A stretch of 64,000 nucleotides of DNA from contig NW_019775489.1 in assembly GCF_001039355.2 (NCBI RefSeq), positions 39,565 through 103,564 on the forward strand, written 5' to 3'. Positions 24,128-36,276 of this stretch are shown piece by piece. Made by a program: the position numbers and the translations under genes. How positions within the stretch are numbered: position 1 is the stretch's first letter; every line of letters begins with the position of its first letter. Source of the stretch: Lingula anatina (lineage: Eukaryota; Brachiopoda; Lingulata; Lingulida; Lingulidae). The notes under the pieces were generated by a model. That model ran no database searches, was not told the origin of the DNA, and was given only the letters and a program-made list of their open reading frames with translations.

Positions 24128-26013
24128 TTATCTGCCCTTCAAAGCCTGTTCCTTTAGCAGCCGTCTTAATATTTTACCGCTGGCCGTTTTCGGGATTTCA
24201 TCAATAAATTCTATGCCGCCTCGTAGCTTTTTGTACGGTGCTATGTGCTCTGGAACAAAACATTCTTTTCATTAATAATAAATATTAATGCTCTTGTCGT
24301 CAAAAAACTCAGACCTATGAGTATTGATGTAATTGTAGTGTATTATTTGATTAATATTTGCCTTAAAACTCAACATTTTCTGAGTATACACACCGTCTAA
24401 GAATGCATCAATCTCTTCTCCTTTGACGTCCATGTTGGGTTTGCGGACGACGTAGGCCCTGGGCAGTTCTCCCGCAATGTCGTCTGGTATACCGATCACT
24501 GCGACATCCTGCACTGCAGGATGCGCTAGGATCAGCCCTTCAAGTTCTGCTGGAGGCACCTGTGAAGATAGAAATCAAGGCTATGACGACAACAGCAGAA
24601 GTTAAATCGCAGAATTTTGTTTCGCGGAGGGCCCAGTCGGGAAACATAAAAAACGCTACGGCATAAATATCAGTGATCATGTGATCTACAAATGTCAAAA
24701 GAAACTGAGTTATTACCGTAAATTGAAGTAAGAAAGCAAACAGAGTACACAGTGGCACGCTCTGTCTTAGGGACCATTCAGAATGAGAAGAGCCGAGTGC
24801 TAGCTGGTCCACGGCCTAAATATGGCGGACCTACATGAAAGGGAGACAGCTTAATCTTCACGGCTCCCCACGCGTCGTCCCTGTAGGTCGAAGGACGACG
24901 CGTGGGGAGCCGTGAAGAATAAGCTGTCTCCCTTTCATGTCGCTCCGCCATATTTAGGCCGTGTACCAGCTAGCACTCGGCTCTTCTCATTCTGAATAAC
25001 CCCTTACAAGATGTGCCTAATCCCATCTAATTGATTTTCCCGCTGGAGCCTATTTCAATCTTATGATGAGCTTCAGTTGATAAAACCGAATATTTCTCCA
25101 ATTCTCGGACATTTCAGAAAACTCATACCCACCTGGAATCCCTTATATTTGATGAGTTCCTTTACCCTGTCACTGATCCACATGTGATCGTCTTGGTCAC
25201 GATACCCAATGTCACCTGAACAGCAGAACAATCACCTTAATAGTAGCTATATTTATGCATTTTAATACTTTGTTCTTGTAAAACCATTATTCATTTCAAT
25301 AAAAAGTCTTTCTGTGTTTTTATTTTCAGTTTTGTATTGTGTCAAAACAAGACTTTCAGAAAATAACTCTTTTTACGTAAGTCACGTGCTGTTTCAGGTC
25401 AACCTGCAATTGTTTCATTTTTGAGAACTGGTTGTTTGATAAACTAACCTGCACTGAAAGACAGAGAAGGATCTGTCAAAACATTGTATATTTCATTAAA
25501 TGCCATCGCTTTATCGTCAATGCATATGACGTTCAAACATTTATTTAGATGTATTCAAAAAAAGAACTCTTCTGAATTATGCAACTTTAAGTTTCTTACT
25601 TTTTTGATATTTTAGTATTTCCCATACAATAGCATTCAAAACATAAGTCATTTTTATCCAAACCGAAGTTTGTCCCATGCCTCATAGTTGAATTGAGAGA
25701 GAGAGTGAACTGAACGGTATGATGTCAGAACGAATTTATACCTTCAACGGTATCGTGCATGGTGTTTGTGAGAGTGTTAGTCTTCAGGCGTCTTTTGATT
25801 ACAAACTGTAAGGAATACTATGATATTATTTAAGTCGTACCTGTATGGAGCCAGCCGTCTTTGATAGTGTTAGCTGTGGCTTCTGGGTTGTCATGGTAAC
25901 CTAACATAACTTGTGGCCCTCGTACCAATAGCTCTCCCTCTTCCATAGGCCCCAGATCTGCACCGTTTTCAAGGTCTATTACCTACAATGAATGAATGTT
26001 ACAGGTATGTAAC

Positions 26014-26082
<69 letters not shown>

Positions 26083-26180
26083 AAGACACACACACACGCG
26101 CGCGCGCGCGCGTGCACAAACACACACACACACACACCCATCACCCCCCCCCACCCAACCCCCCCCNACAGGTATGTAAC

Positions 26181-26249
<69 letters not shown>

Positions 26250-29167
26250 AAGACACACACACACGCGCGCGCGCGCGCGTGCACAAACACACCACACACA
26301 CACCCACCCCCCCCCCCCCCACACACACACACACGCACCTATCATATGCGTTTACAAGATTTTACCTTGAACTCTGTGTTTGGCAGGGCAAACCCTATAG
26401 AACCTAATTTATAACCAACTGGAGGATTGCAGTGTGTCACAGGGCTAGTTTCTGTCAACCCGTAGGCTAGGAAAAAAAGATGAAGAGACATGATTTATTC
26501 ATTGATATGTCACGTAAAATCAAATCTTCAGAAACAACAAAAATCATTTTAGTATGCGGGGAGAGGAACTTCTACTTAATTATGAAAAGAAAATCTTATC
26601 CTTCATCTACATGTAAGTCTAAAATTAAACTTGCCACGCTTGATTTATGTCACATCCTATTTAGGTGTGTGTGTGTGTGCGTGCGTGCGTGCGTACGTGT
26701 GTGTGTGTGCGTCTGCGTTTGTGCAACGTGTGTGCAACGAGTGTGCAATTTACAAGTATTTAACAATCAGCCACCAACAGTTCACAGTTCAAATACATGC
26801 ACATTAAAATGCACAAACCATCGTTAACTCAGTCCCACCTTGCTGGAAACGTTTACTAAGTCAATCCCATCTTGTTAGAAACGTTTACTAAGTTAACCCA
26901 CCTTGTTGAAAACGATTCAATTTCAGTCTTTCCACACACTGTGAGGCAATGGCCTCAGTGCAGGGGGCCGCTCCCGTGACCAGGTTCCTGACAGACGACA
27001 GGTCATAATTGTCCACCAGAGGGCTCTTTGCCAAGGCGATAATGATAGGAGGCACCGCGTGAAGAATGGTGGCCTAGAAATTAATCAAGAAACTCGTTTC
27101 TGAAAATTATATTATTTCTAGATGACACACTCTTACCGTGTGCATAAATCTATATAAAAAAACAAGAACTGCAACAGATCTAAATTTTTGCATGGTCAGA
27201 ATAGATTTGAGATGCAAACAGATTTTTAAAAAACTCATTAAAACCTCGAAGGACAACTGGATATAAACTTCAACATTGGCTCATATGTGGAGTGGAAATA
27301 AGCTATAAAATCAAACATTTCTAGTATTGATACCATTATTGCTTAATGAAATAAGTAGCTCCCAATCAGTATTCTTTATGTCCATTTTACAAGCTACCAG
27401 TCCGTCTAAGAAGAAATTTCGCGCCACATCCGTTTTGAACATATTGCAGCTTATTTTTCGGTGTAAAATATTCGCTCGATCTGCGGCCAACAAGTTCCAA
27501 TTTATCACAGGATTCAAGCCACACCAGTTATAGGATCATTGGCTGAAAAACGATTCGATTCGGGATATATTGCACATTAAGAAACGCGTAATGAACTCTG
27601 CTACCATGTCTTAATTATTACTAGTCACTTACGTATAAAATAAAGCACAGTTCTTGAATTTCCGCGAAAGTCCCGAAACTTACAAATTTATGAACACGAC
27701 GCCATCTCAGCGCACACTGTCTGTCCTGAATATCTCCCTACACGCAGCCAGTAGTCTTAAGACTGACACTGAATCAAAAGCTTATAAATAATGCCAACTG
27801 ATCTAATATAAGCCAAAAGTTTTTCACGCAGTTTTAAGAACATCGCATACATTCTGAAAATCATTTAACACTGCTTAGACCGTAGTAATGTCGCGAGCAG
27901 TATGTGCCGTGAATGCACGTTCCTAGGTTGACAAAGAATGTATGAAGCGGACTTCCGCATCTTGTATACAACAGTTTTCCAAGAGTCATTGCTATCACTA
28001 GAAATTCTTAGTGATATTCTTCAAAACTTGCCTTGTTAACCGAATAAATTATGCCCTCACCCTATGATTCTGAATGGTTTCAAGGTAGTATTCTAGCTGG
28101 AACTTCGGCAAAGTAACAATCTTGCTTCCTGTCTTAAGTCCTGTGAGCATGACCACAACCTGACCATAGATATGGAAAAATGGCAACAGACCGGTCAACA
28201 CCTCCTCCGGACCCTCATAGTTCATCACATTCTCGTTACTGAAAGCAAACGGCAAACATACTTATGACAAGTAATTACTTCCGCGTATTTTAAATAAACA
28301 CACTAATTCTGTAGTAGAATATTTACAGATAATCACCTTAGCTGGATTCATTTGGTGCATCATGCGTGTGTGTGCAGTATGTGCATGCATATGAATACAA
28401 AGATGGGTGCATCTTACAAAACATTTCCTAGGCAGTACCACCAAATTTTACCAGCATAAGTTTAAATACAAACTTCATCCAAAAGTCAACATGAACTAGA
28501 ATTATGTGTTTGGCTATTATATGTTCTCTTTCACAAACATATTTTCACCATTGCCACAGGTTGTATCTATTCGGTGTACCTTCACTCACTTTAACTGGGC
28601 TATGTTAGATGTGATGTTGTAATGAGAAAGCATCACTCCTTTAGGTAAACCCGTCGTCCCGCTAGAGTAAGGCTGGGCTAGCACGTCCTCTTTGGTATTG
28701 ATGTCAACGTTCTCCGGGAAAGCGTGGCCGTCATCTTCAAGAATGGAAGTAAATGGGCGAAATCCCGACACGTTACCGAAGACTATAGTTTCTTTGACAT
28801 TCGGCGCCATGGCAAGGGCATCCCTCGCGTGCCCAGCCACCATTTCGTGAGTTACTAAAATCTTGGTATTTGAGCGCTTCAGTTGATTACCAAGCTCCTC
28901 TACAATACAATGATAAATTACCCAGTTACGTATACTTCTGAGCGAGAAGCAAGTTACTCATAAATATTAAAATTAAAAGAGAAATAACATTAATCCTCAT
29001 GAAAACAATATTTTTCAAAACGTACATGATACATTCTTACATTTGCTTTCCAGGGAAATTTCTTAGTTGTGTATTAAAGCATTTGCGCAGAAGGGTTTTT
29101 CTGTCAGATAACATTGTAATCAAGTGTGTGTGTGTGCATGGACATAATGAGAAATTATGTCCATGGT

Positions 29168-29218
<51 letters not shown>

Positions 29219-30529
29219 GGGCGGGAAAGAGAGGATATTACGCAAATCTACCTGGTGTGTACATAGGATTAGCACACGTCACTGTTCCTCCCAGAGCAGC
29301 CGTAGCGATGAATACCGTGGCATAGTCTGGCACATTGGGGCTGTACAGCGCTAACGTGTCCCCCTTCTTGAACCCAAGCCGAGCCAATGCACTTGCACAG
29401 CGAATCACGGCGTCTTTCAGCTGCGAGTAGGTGTAACTTTGTCCCGTGGTTCCGTCAACCTTGACAAATAATAATTTACCATGTAGTAATGTCTTATGGC
29501 ATTTAACTGGAATATAGTAGATGGCATATTTTTCAAAATCCTGTTTGGCACCATTTTCTCTTTCAATTTTGTGCGATGTTTTTAAAGCACGCTCAATACC
29601 ACTTAAATACATGTACAACCTTTGTAAAAGCAGAAACTATCCATCCAGTCAATGATAGACAGACTAGTAGGTAATATAAAGACAGGGAGCACGAGAGAGA
29701 GTGCAAGCGTGAGCGATCACGTTTTATCAAAGGAGTTTTGACTTTGCAAGTGAGAACAAAAAGGCTTTCATACATCTGGGGCAAGTAAACATTCATGGTG
29801 ATCGTACATGTATGAACGGTATTAGTTGTAGATATATAATTTGGACTGTTGCCCTGTGAGATGTTATAAACCAGGCCCCAGTTTCACAAAAACTTAAGTC
29901 GGTTTTAAAGTAGCTAACTTCTTCCTTACCAACGTTATATGGTCACATGCACACAGTTGGTATGAACAGCAAGTAGTAGACCGTGAAACGCAGAATTTGT
30001 GAAACCGGGGACAGGTTTATTTTTAACTGACCAACACGTAATACCAGCAATATCACAAGCAACTTGCATGTACCAACCAGTTCAATATGTGACTGAAGTT
30101 TACTGCCGGTACATTTAGAAGGCAGTCAGAAGAAAAACGAGTCTGTTTTGTGTACGTTGAGGAGCATAGATTTAATTGCTTGATCAAACCAGTGTACCGC
30201 GACCAAAAAATTTAATTTGAAAAAACATTTTGTATTACACTAGTGCATACCAGCGCCATGTGGTTTCCGAACCTAGCCCAGTCCTTCATCACATCCTCAG
30301 CCAGGGGTTTGGTGGTAAGGTCTAAATCAGGGTACGGACTTTTCACGATAGTGCTTGACCTTACTGGGGGCGTTGACCCGAAGCTTCGTAGCCATTGCGT
30401 GGAGTACAGGGTGTGTTTCTGCTGACTAAACCCACCTGTCAGCCTGGCTGCAGCATGGCATGACCACCGAGGCGGGTGACCCCAGGAACTTTGGTGTAAA
30501 ACCCACCTCAACACCGCGTGCCTCCCCAT
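24128..30529 (-). CDS. 4-coumarate-CoA-ligase-like acyl-CoA synthetase
   Basis: Ten exons on the minus strand: 30251-30529, 29252-29459, 28590-28899, 28061-28238, 26902-27073, 26366-26466, 25841-25982, 25133-25215, 24394-24559, 24128-24249; phases close to give 586 aa. ANL-superfamily marks: P-loop [10 protein letters not shown] (residues 241-250), LLPFFHIYG (exon 4), YGLTETSP (384-391), [10 protein letters not shown] (464-473), [15 protein letters not shown] hinge (478-492) and [11 protein letters not shown] (566-576) with the catalytic Lys 572. The family makes an acyl-AMP and then an acyl-CoA thioester. The first 60 residues ([13 protein letters not shown]...) are rich in Arg, His and Ser and lack acids, like a mitochondrial presequence; the C-terminus (KGR) is not a peroxisomal SKL signal. 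I start at the ATG at 30529 because the upstream extension has only GTG. The acid substrate is unknown. Confidence 0.9.
24770..25003. mobile_element. 234-bp foldback MITE in acyl-CoA synthetase intron 8
   Basis: Two arms of about 110 bp are nearly perfect inverted copies around a short centre near 24890. The ends are GGGACCATTCAGAATGAG and, inverted, GGGGTTATTCAGAATGAG. TTA flanks both sides (24767-24769 and 25004-25006). A TTA duplication with GGG termini fits PIF/Harbinger-type elements, which is inference. Confidence 0.8.
26001..26340. repeat. Duplicated (CT)n-(CA)n-(CG)n block with an ambiguous base
   Basis: ACAGGTATGTAACATAATCT followed by CT, CA, CG and CA runs occurs at 26001-26166 and again at 26168-26336, with N at 26167 exactly at the junction. 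Near-identity of the two halves suggests an assembly join or allelic merge rather than a true duplication. It lies in intron 6 of the synthetase gene. Confidence 0.85.
29168..29213. repeat. (GT)n-(GA)n microsatellite
   Basis: Compound dinucleotide repeat in intron 2 of the synthetase gene. Confidence 0.9.
29876..30010. mobile_element. Short inverted-repeat element in synthetase intron 1
   Basis: It begins CCCCAGTTTCACAAA and ends TTTGTGAAACCGGGG, a 15-bp terminal inverted repeat with one mismatch, about 135 bp overall. There is no coding sequence. The target duplication is unclear. Confidence 0.6.
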
Positions 30530-30874
30530 CGCCTCAAATACACACACGGACTTGGGAATGTGGTCGGAAAGTTTGCTTTGTTATCAACTACTACATGTAC
30601 AGGTGACCCAGTTTTCCAACTCTTAGATAACCTGGATACTGCTACGGGCCTAGATCTACTCGTGCCCACTACCTGCAATGATTACCGGACACGTCCACGC
30701 TGAAAACAGCAGTTAATATATGTATCTTGTCATTTTAAAAATGTCATCACAGATAAACTCCGTACATGTAACAGGTGAATCACCCGTTCCCTTTCCCTGT
30801 ACCTTGGTAAAACTATTGGCTGGGCTGATAAACTTCTCCTAGCTTCACACTGTACACGTAATGTAATGCATGGT

Positions 30875-31041
30875 CAGGCCCGTAGCGAGGAGGGTTCGGG
30901 TGGTTCAAAAGAACCGCCCTTTTTGCTGGGAAAAGGTCCACTCTGGGTAAAATTTGATCTAGGTACATGAAGTTTTTATGGAAAAAGGTCCACTTTTTTA
31001 GATAACGAACCCCCCTTTTGAAATTGCTGGCTACGGGCCTG
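30875..31041. mobile_element. 167-bp MITE, CAGGCCCGTAGC ends, ATGGT duplication
   Basis: The termini CAGGCCCGTAGC and GCTACGGGCCTG are perfect inverted repeats. ATGGT is directly duplicated at 30870-30874 and 31042-31046. Internal sequence is noncoding. Confidence 0.8.
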
Positions 31042-32074
31042 ATGGTGCTCTCATATCAACTTTATTTTCGATCGATATGTATTAAGGACAATAAGGCCAC
31101 CCTGGCCTACACTGAGATGAATGAAGGGCCTGAATTTCTAATATGCACCGTCTTCTAACTTGGGGGTGAATTTTACATCTTCCCCAAGATGAAAATCAGT
31201 CGTTTGTGTGTATGTGCGTTTGTGAGCTTGTGGTAATTTTTTTTACGGCAATGTAATAAAGGCCACAATTTTAGGTAATTTCGCGTCAAAATATTTTGTA
31301 GATAGATGATAGACCCAGAATGAACTAATATAATTTTCATAAGGATCGTGTTTATGTGTAAAAAATCCAGAAGTTTTGAAAATATTAACTTCTGTGATAG
31401 AGGGTACCTGAATGCTTCAAAGTAAAGACATTGATTACTAACCTCATAGGACTCAGTTTAGAAATTCCTAGCTATAGGACAATGAATGTTTACAGATATG
31501 TGTCAAAACACAGTTGCTTTCATGTGATTCTGAAAAGGTTTGTCAATTTCCAGTACTAAGCACCAGCGACCAATAAACAAGACAGCTTGTAAAATATTTG
31601 TTTGATTTATTGTATTGAATACTTAATTTTTTTAATTTCGGGTGTAACCTCATTTAAGACCCGGGCTATGGATAGCCAATATCGCGCACGTACATGTACA
31701 TCATACATGTATAGAAATAGCGTGAGGGCATCTACGCAACCCCCAGATATAAAATTCCGGTTCCCTCGTTTCGTGGTTGTATTATTGCATAATATATTTC
31801 GCAAGTCCATGCTCTATTGAGTAATTTTATTTTTAAACATTTTCCTATATTGGTGTGCCAGTTTGATTTACTATTGAAATGGACTACTAAAAGTTTTAAT
31901 TTTTCGTCATTAGAGATCTCAGTTCCTTTGCTCAGTGTACATGATTTTTTAAAAAAAATTTCTGACAATAAATCTTTAATTTTACCAGCATTTAAGATTT
32001 TCCACCATTTCGCGATCGGAGCATCTATGTAACTGAACATACTATAGATAGTTGACCTATGCAGCTGAGAGATC

Positions 32075-32130
32075 AATATTCTTCTTACGACAGTTTGGTT
32101 TTTCAACCAAACTGTGTTAAGAAGAATATT
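32075..32130. repeat. Tight 26-bp hairpin
   Basis: The arms at 32075-32100 and 32105-32130 pair at 24 of 26 positions around a four-base TTTC loop. The loop is too small for a typical microRNA precursor. Confidence 0.6.
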
Positions 32131-32711
32131 AATATTTATATTAATTAAAAATTTAAAAAATTAATTATTTTGTTAAAGGTACGCTAATTTCAGCGGGTAT
32201 TTCTAAAGATAACAAAACCTGGTGTCACAAGTTGGCTTATTAGTATATTCCTTGTAAGCATCTTCCCTGTAGGTATGAACTTTCAAGTGAAAAATTGAGT
32301 ATGACCAAAATATGGACAGAACCCCCGTTATATGAAGACAATCAAGTAATAGCAACGATGAATGCGGCGTACTGTTTTTACATGGAAAAATCAATACTTT
32401 CTCAGTTGATACCATGTGTATACACTTCATAATGCTGTTTAGGTACCTGATACAAAATATGTCTAACGTTTCCGTATTTTGTATATGCTGTAAGGAAATG
32501 TACTTCATTTTCTACTCCCTCAAGGCGTCTGTTGATGCACGCCCTTTTGATGTGTGAAGTTAGTTTTGGTTTTGTATGTCTACCTGTTTTATTGCTTTAA
32601 AGTTACGGACACTCCTTTACTTCTCCTCATTTGTACTTCCGAGCACCCTGTCTTAAGGTTGGGGAACGTCCATCTTTGGGCTAAAAGATATCCCCTTTTT
32701 TGTTTCTTTAT

Positions 32712-32946
32712 TAACCTACACAGAGCCCCCCCCCCCCCCCAAAAAAAAAAAAAAAAAAAAAAAAAACTAGCTGAATTAAAGTTCTCAACCGTACCGCACT
32801 CTAAAATACGAAAAAATTTTCGGGGCTTTTGAGCAGGACCCGAACTCCACGCCTAGGAGGTGATGGTCGGCTTCGCATCCGAGGCCTGTCGTTCCGGACC
32901 CCCCCCCCCCCCCCCCCCCATTTAGATTATCCTGGATCCGCCCCTG
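32712..32946 (-). repeat. Dispersed repeat, copy 1 (GGATCCAGG family)
   Basis: Read on the minus strand it starts CAGGGGCGGATCCAGGATAA, passes through GACAGGCCTCGGATGCGAAG and GTGGAGTTCG, and ends in homopolymer A and C runs. It is the inverted partner of 57667-57935. Confidence 0.65.
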
Positions 32947-34259
32947 CTAAAGGTAGGCCGGTACAGTAGATGGAATGTATTTTTGTTTTTTAAAAACACG
33001 ATTTACGAACATAGCAACTAATTAGTCATTCGGTGTTTTGTTTTTCAAATATATCTTTAAAGAGGGTGGTCAAATCCAAAGTGGTAGCGGCGCTTATAGT
33101 GCATAAAAACAGCAGTATTTGGGTTTTTCCTGGGGAAAATTGTAAAATTTCACCCATACCCCACCAATACCAATGCATTTTTTCCACTGAAAAAAAGTAC
33201 TTTAAAGGATAAGTCGACCTTGTCAACCAAATAATCTAATATCGATGAAGGGATGTAACGCTATATGGTATCTATCGGTGCTAGGTACCCCAGTAGTATA
33301 GATGCGGGTAATATGAAAATTTGTGGAGTGAAGTATTAGTGCGGGCAACTTTTGAGATGACTTGATTTTAAATGAAGCTTTGGTCAAATTTAATTCTGAA
33401 TTATATAAATTTGTAATTCCTATAGAGGTGTATGTAATATAAACTTTTACGGTACGATAAGTTTTATTTTACTTTTTGACGCCCTTGATTTTATAAAAAT
33501 GTCAATGTCAAAAAACATTCAGATGAAAACTATAGCTGCCGATCAGAAAATACTCCGGAGAGAGTCACGGTCCCGTCCCCTGAAGCATATGTTCGAGTGG
33601 GAAGAAGGAATGGAACTTCTCCGAATAAATATAGTTTCGAAATTTTGTATTTTCGTGGGCTTGCGAAACATACTTTTTTTATTCGTCTCAGTGATTTAAT
33701 TCAATTCATTTATTTCTAACACGGGAGTAATTAAAAAAAGTCCACCTAAGTTTTGTTTTGATATTTTACAAATAGGGAAGAATGGCGCTCATAAAAAAAT
33801 ACTGAGAGCTATTTGAATCAAAAAACAAAAAAGAGGTTAAAACAAGTTTTATATTATCTATCACTCTTCAACTACGACTGATGTAGAAAAGAGAATCCCA
33901 TTGGAGTGGTAGCGATCGCAGTTCACAGGAAATAAAATCGTCAATTCACAAATCACAGTAAATGATACTTTAATTCTCGCTGAAAATGCCCGTCAAAAAT
34001 CCTGAAAAATCATGAATCACTGGGTATAATGACTTCGTTTCACGAAGGACGGAGAATAAAAAGACGCATAAATATTTACGAGTCACGGGAATTTGGTGCT
34101 TCACGAATTACGTTAAATAAAATGAACATTTCACTCATTTCGGGGAATAAAAAGAGGCTCTTGTGGGTAACGAAAATATCAGTGGCTCCCTCAGAATACG
34201 AGAAGAAACTGTCTAGTCAAACGTTTACATCCTGTTTACCAAATTCCTACCGCGGATAT

Positions 34260-34301
34260 ATTGATTGACAGTTATATAAACAAACGTCAATCACAATCAT
34301 C
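34260..34301 (+). repeat. TATA-containing repeat, copy 1
   Basis: TTGATTGACAGTTATATAAA is followed by CAAACGTCAATC. The same string recurs with changes at 34351 and 59550. Confidence 0.5.
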
Positions 34302-34350
34302 CCGCAAACATACTTTTAGCTCACGTGTCAGTCAAAGCTATTAAATGCAG

Positions 34351-34390
34351 ACAGCTTGATTTATTATTATATAAACAATGTCAATCATCA
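34351..34390 (+). repeat. TATA-containing repeat, copy 2 (decayed)
   Basis: ACAGCTTGATTTATTATTAT followed by ATAAACAATGTCAATCATC; the GACAG part is lost, but the flank matches copy 3 at 59550. Confidence 0.45.
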
Positions 34391-36276
34391 CACTGATGAT
34401 TAAAACAAGTATAGTGTAATTATAGAGAATACCCCTTTATTCCAATAGGTGCAAAGTTTTTGTATGGAAACGATCGCGATAAATGTTACAAAAAAAAAAA
34501 AAAAATTGTCAATTGCAAAAGATGGAGAAGGAAGCATGACGGAAGGAAAGCTTGACCTGAACATTAATTGTTGTTTTGGTTACATAAAATGCTTCAATAT
34601 CACAGTAGATACAAAGATGCGGTGGTTTCAGAGTGCTACACATAAATCTACCTGTGAATGTGTATATGGAAAGAGTAGCGTCCAAAACCGAAAAGATTAT
34701 GAACGACATCGACACTACTCACCCTGCCAATGAACTTTTTAAATTCCCTCCAAGCAAATGTAAACTTTTATCTTTTAGAGAAAGCAAACTATTTTTTAAA
34801 GCTGTCATACAACCCCCACATCTCTTTTTAATAATAAAACTTAGTATTCTACCAATTACTCTAAATTGTTGTTTTTATTTTTACCGGTCCTATTTCATTT
34901 TATTTCATTTTTAAAACGAGAAGGGCGAGGCGGTAAAACTTAAATACACTTTATTATAATCATTAGAATTTAATATTTAAACTGTTATATTTGGATCACA
35001 GTCGAAAAAAATTAGCCCTTTACACAAAGTGCTATATTTATCTGTACGTTAAATGATATTTTTGTACTTCAAGGAAAGTTTTTCGAAAAGTATATATTGA
35101 TGGAAAGAGAAATGGCATACAGAAACGGGACATCCGATTCGTTTGAGCAAAGATACTAAAAGTGGTCGGATGTCTTCGAAGATTAGTTTAGAATTTTTTT
35201 GAAACTGGTTAATAACGTCATTATCTCTTAGGGCCTTTGCAGTATTGAAAGAAAGTTCTGTATTTTCTCCCCAAGTTTTCCCCCGTATATGAAAATTTAT
35301 ACCTTTTTCTCTGAACTTAAATAGTTTCCTGTCTACGTAATAAGTACTCAGAATGATATTCCCGCTACCTTGCCTTTAACGCTATTATTTTCTACCATTT
35401 ACATACTTAAAGTACTATCATGATCATTTCAGTATCGTTGTTGTTCTGTGTTCTTTTTTCTTTTGTAGGTTATTAGAAAATATTCACAAATACACAAAAA
35501 CCTTTAATTTTCAATATCATCATGTAGCCAGTTGACGAAATAGATATAAAAAATAGTCCTGCAGGGATCGTGCTCAGTGTGAGGAAACGTATTCATTTAA
35601 GTAGGCCTGCTCTTGGATGAATAATTTTTCAGCCAAGGCCTGCATTTTGATCTCTTTTTATTCAAAATCTTTTACGGCATAAAGTGCCTGTGTAATGAAG
35701 GTCAACGAGTAGTTCTAGAAACTCAGATTTCTTGCAAAAATCAACTGACATTGTGTTTTACCTATAGGAAAATAAGGATTATCAACTTTTCCAATAAAAA
35801 TGTGATAGTATACAGCCGCAGCAAATACATTGCACCAGAGCAAGACAAATATGAATCAAAGTATTTATATATTTATTCAAAAATTAACATTGCTATTGGC
35901 ACTGTACAATTATTCTATCACACATGTAGCACCATCACTTAGACAATAAGAAGGGCAAGTTTGGAAGGTGGACATTAAAGTTCATGGGAGACTGGCTACT
36001 CATGTATGAATATTAAATTTCAGCTGTAAAAATAGGCAACTTGCAGGCTAGATTACTACTATACCTATAGCCAGTCATCAGAATGCATGTAATATATCTT
36101 CTTGCCAGAATTACCTCATGCCAGAATTGTTTTAAAAATCATACAAATACTTTTTTCAGGTTTCCATACACGTGTTCTTCTTAATCTGAATTGTTTTAAA
36201 CAACCATGTGAACAATTCAAAATAAAATTAAAAGAAATCCTTAAAAGAAACAATAAATATAACCAAGAACAGTTCA

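Larger units (their letters stand above)
30530..36276. other. Intergenic DNA between the synthetase and TTC16-like genes
   Basis: No gene was found. It contains a 167-bp CAGG element (30875-31041), a tight hairpin (32075-32130), a poly-C/poly-A-rich dispersed repeat (32712-32946) and two TATA-containing repeat copies (34260 and 34351). The left edge should hold the synthetase promoter and the right edge the TTC16-like 3' UTR. Confidence 0.5.

Noticed and set aside
25983-26414. Long open frames of alternating Cys-Val, Arg-Glu and Thr-His
   Set aside because: They are translations of CT, CA and CG dinucleotide runs in an intron and do not represent protein genes.
30530-30547. Upstream extension of the acyl-CoA synthetase (residues before MGRHAV)
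   Set aside because: The extension would begin with GTG; the first ATG is at 30529 and already gives a complete targeting leader.
32075-32130. microRNA precursor
   Set aside because: The stem is only 26 bp with a four-base loop, too short and tight for Drosha/Dicer processing.
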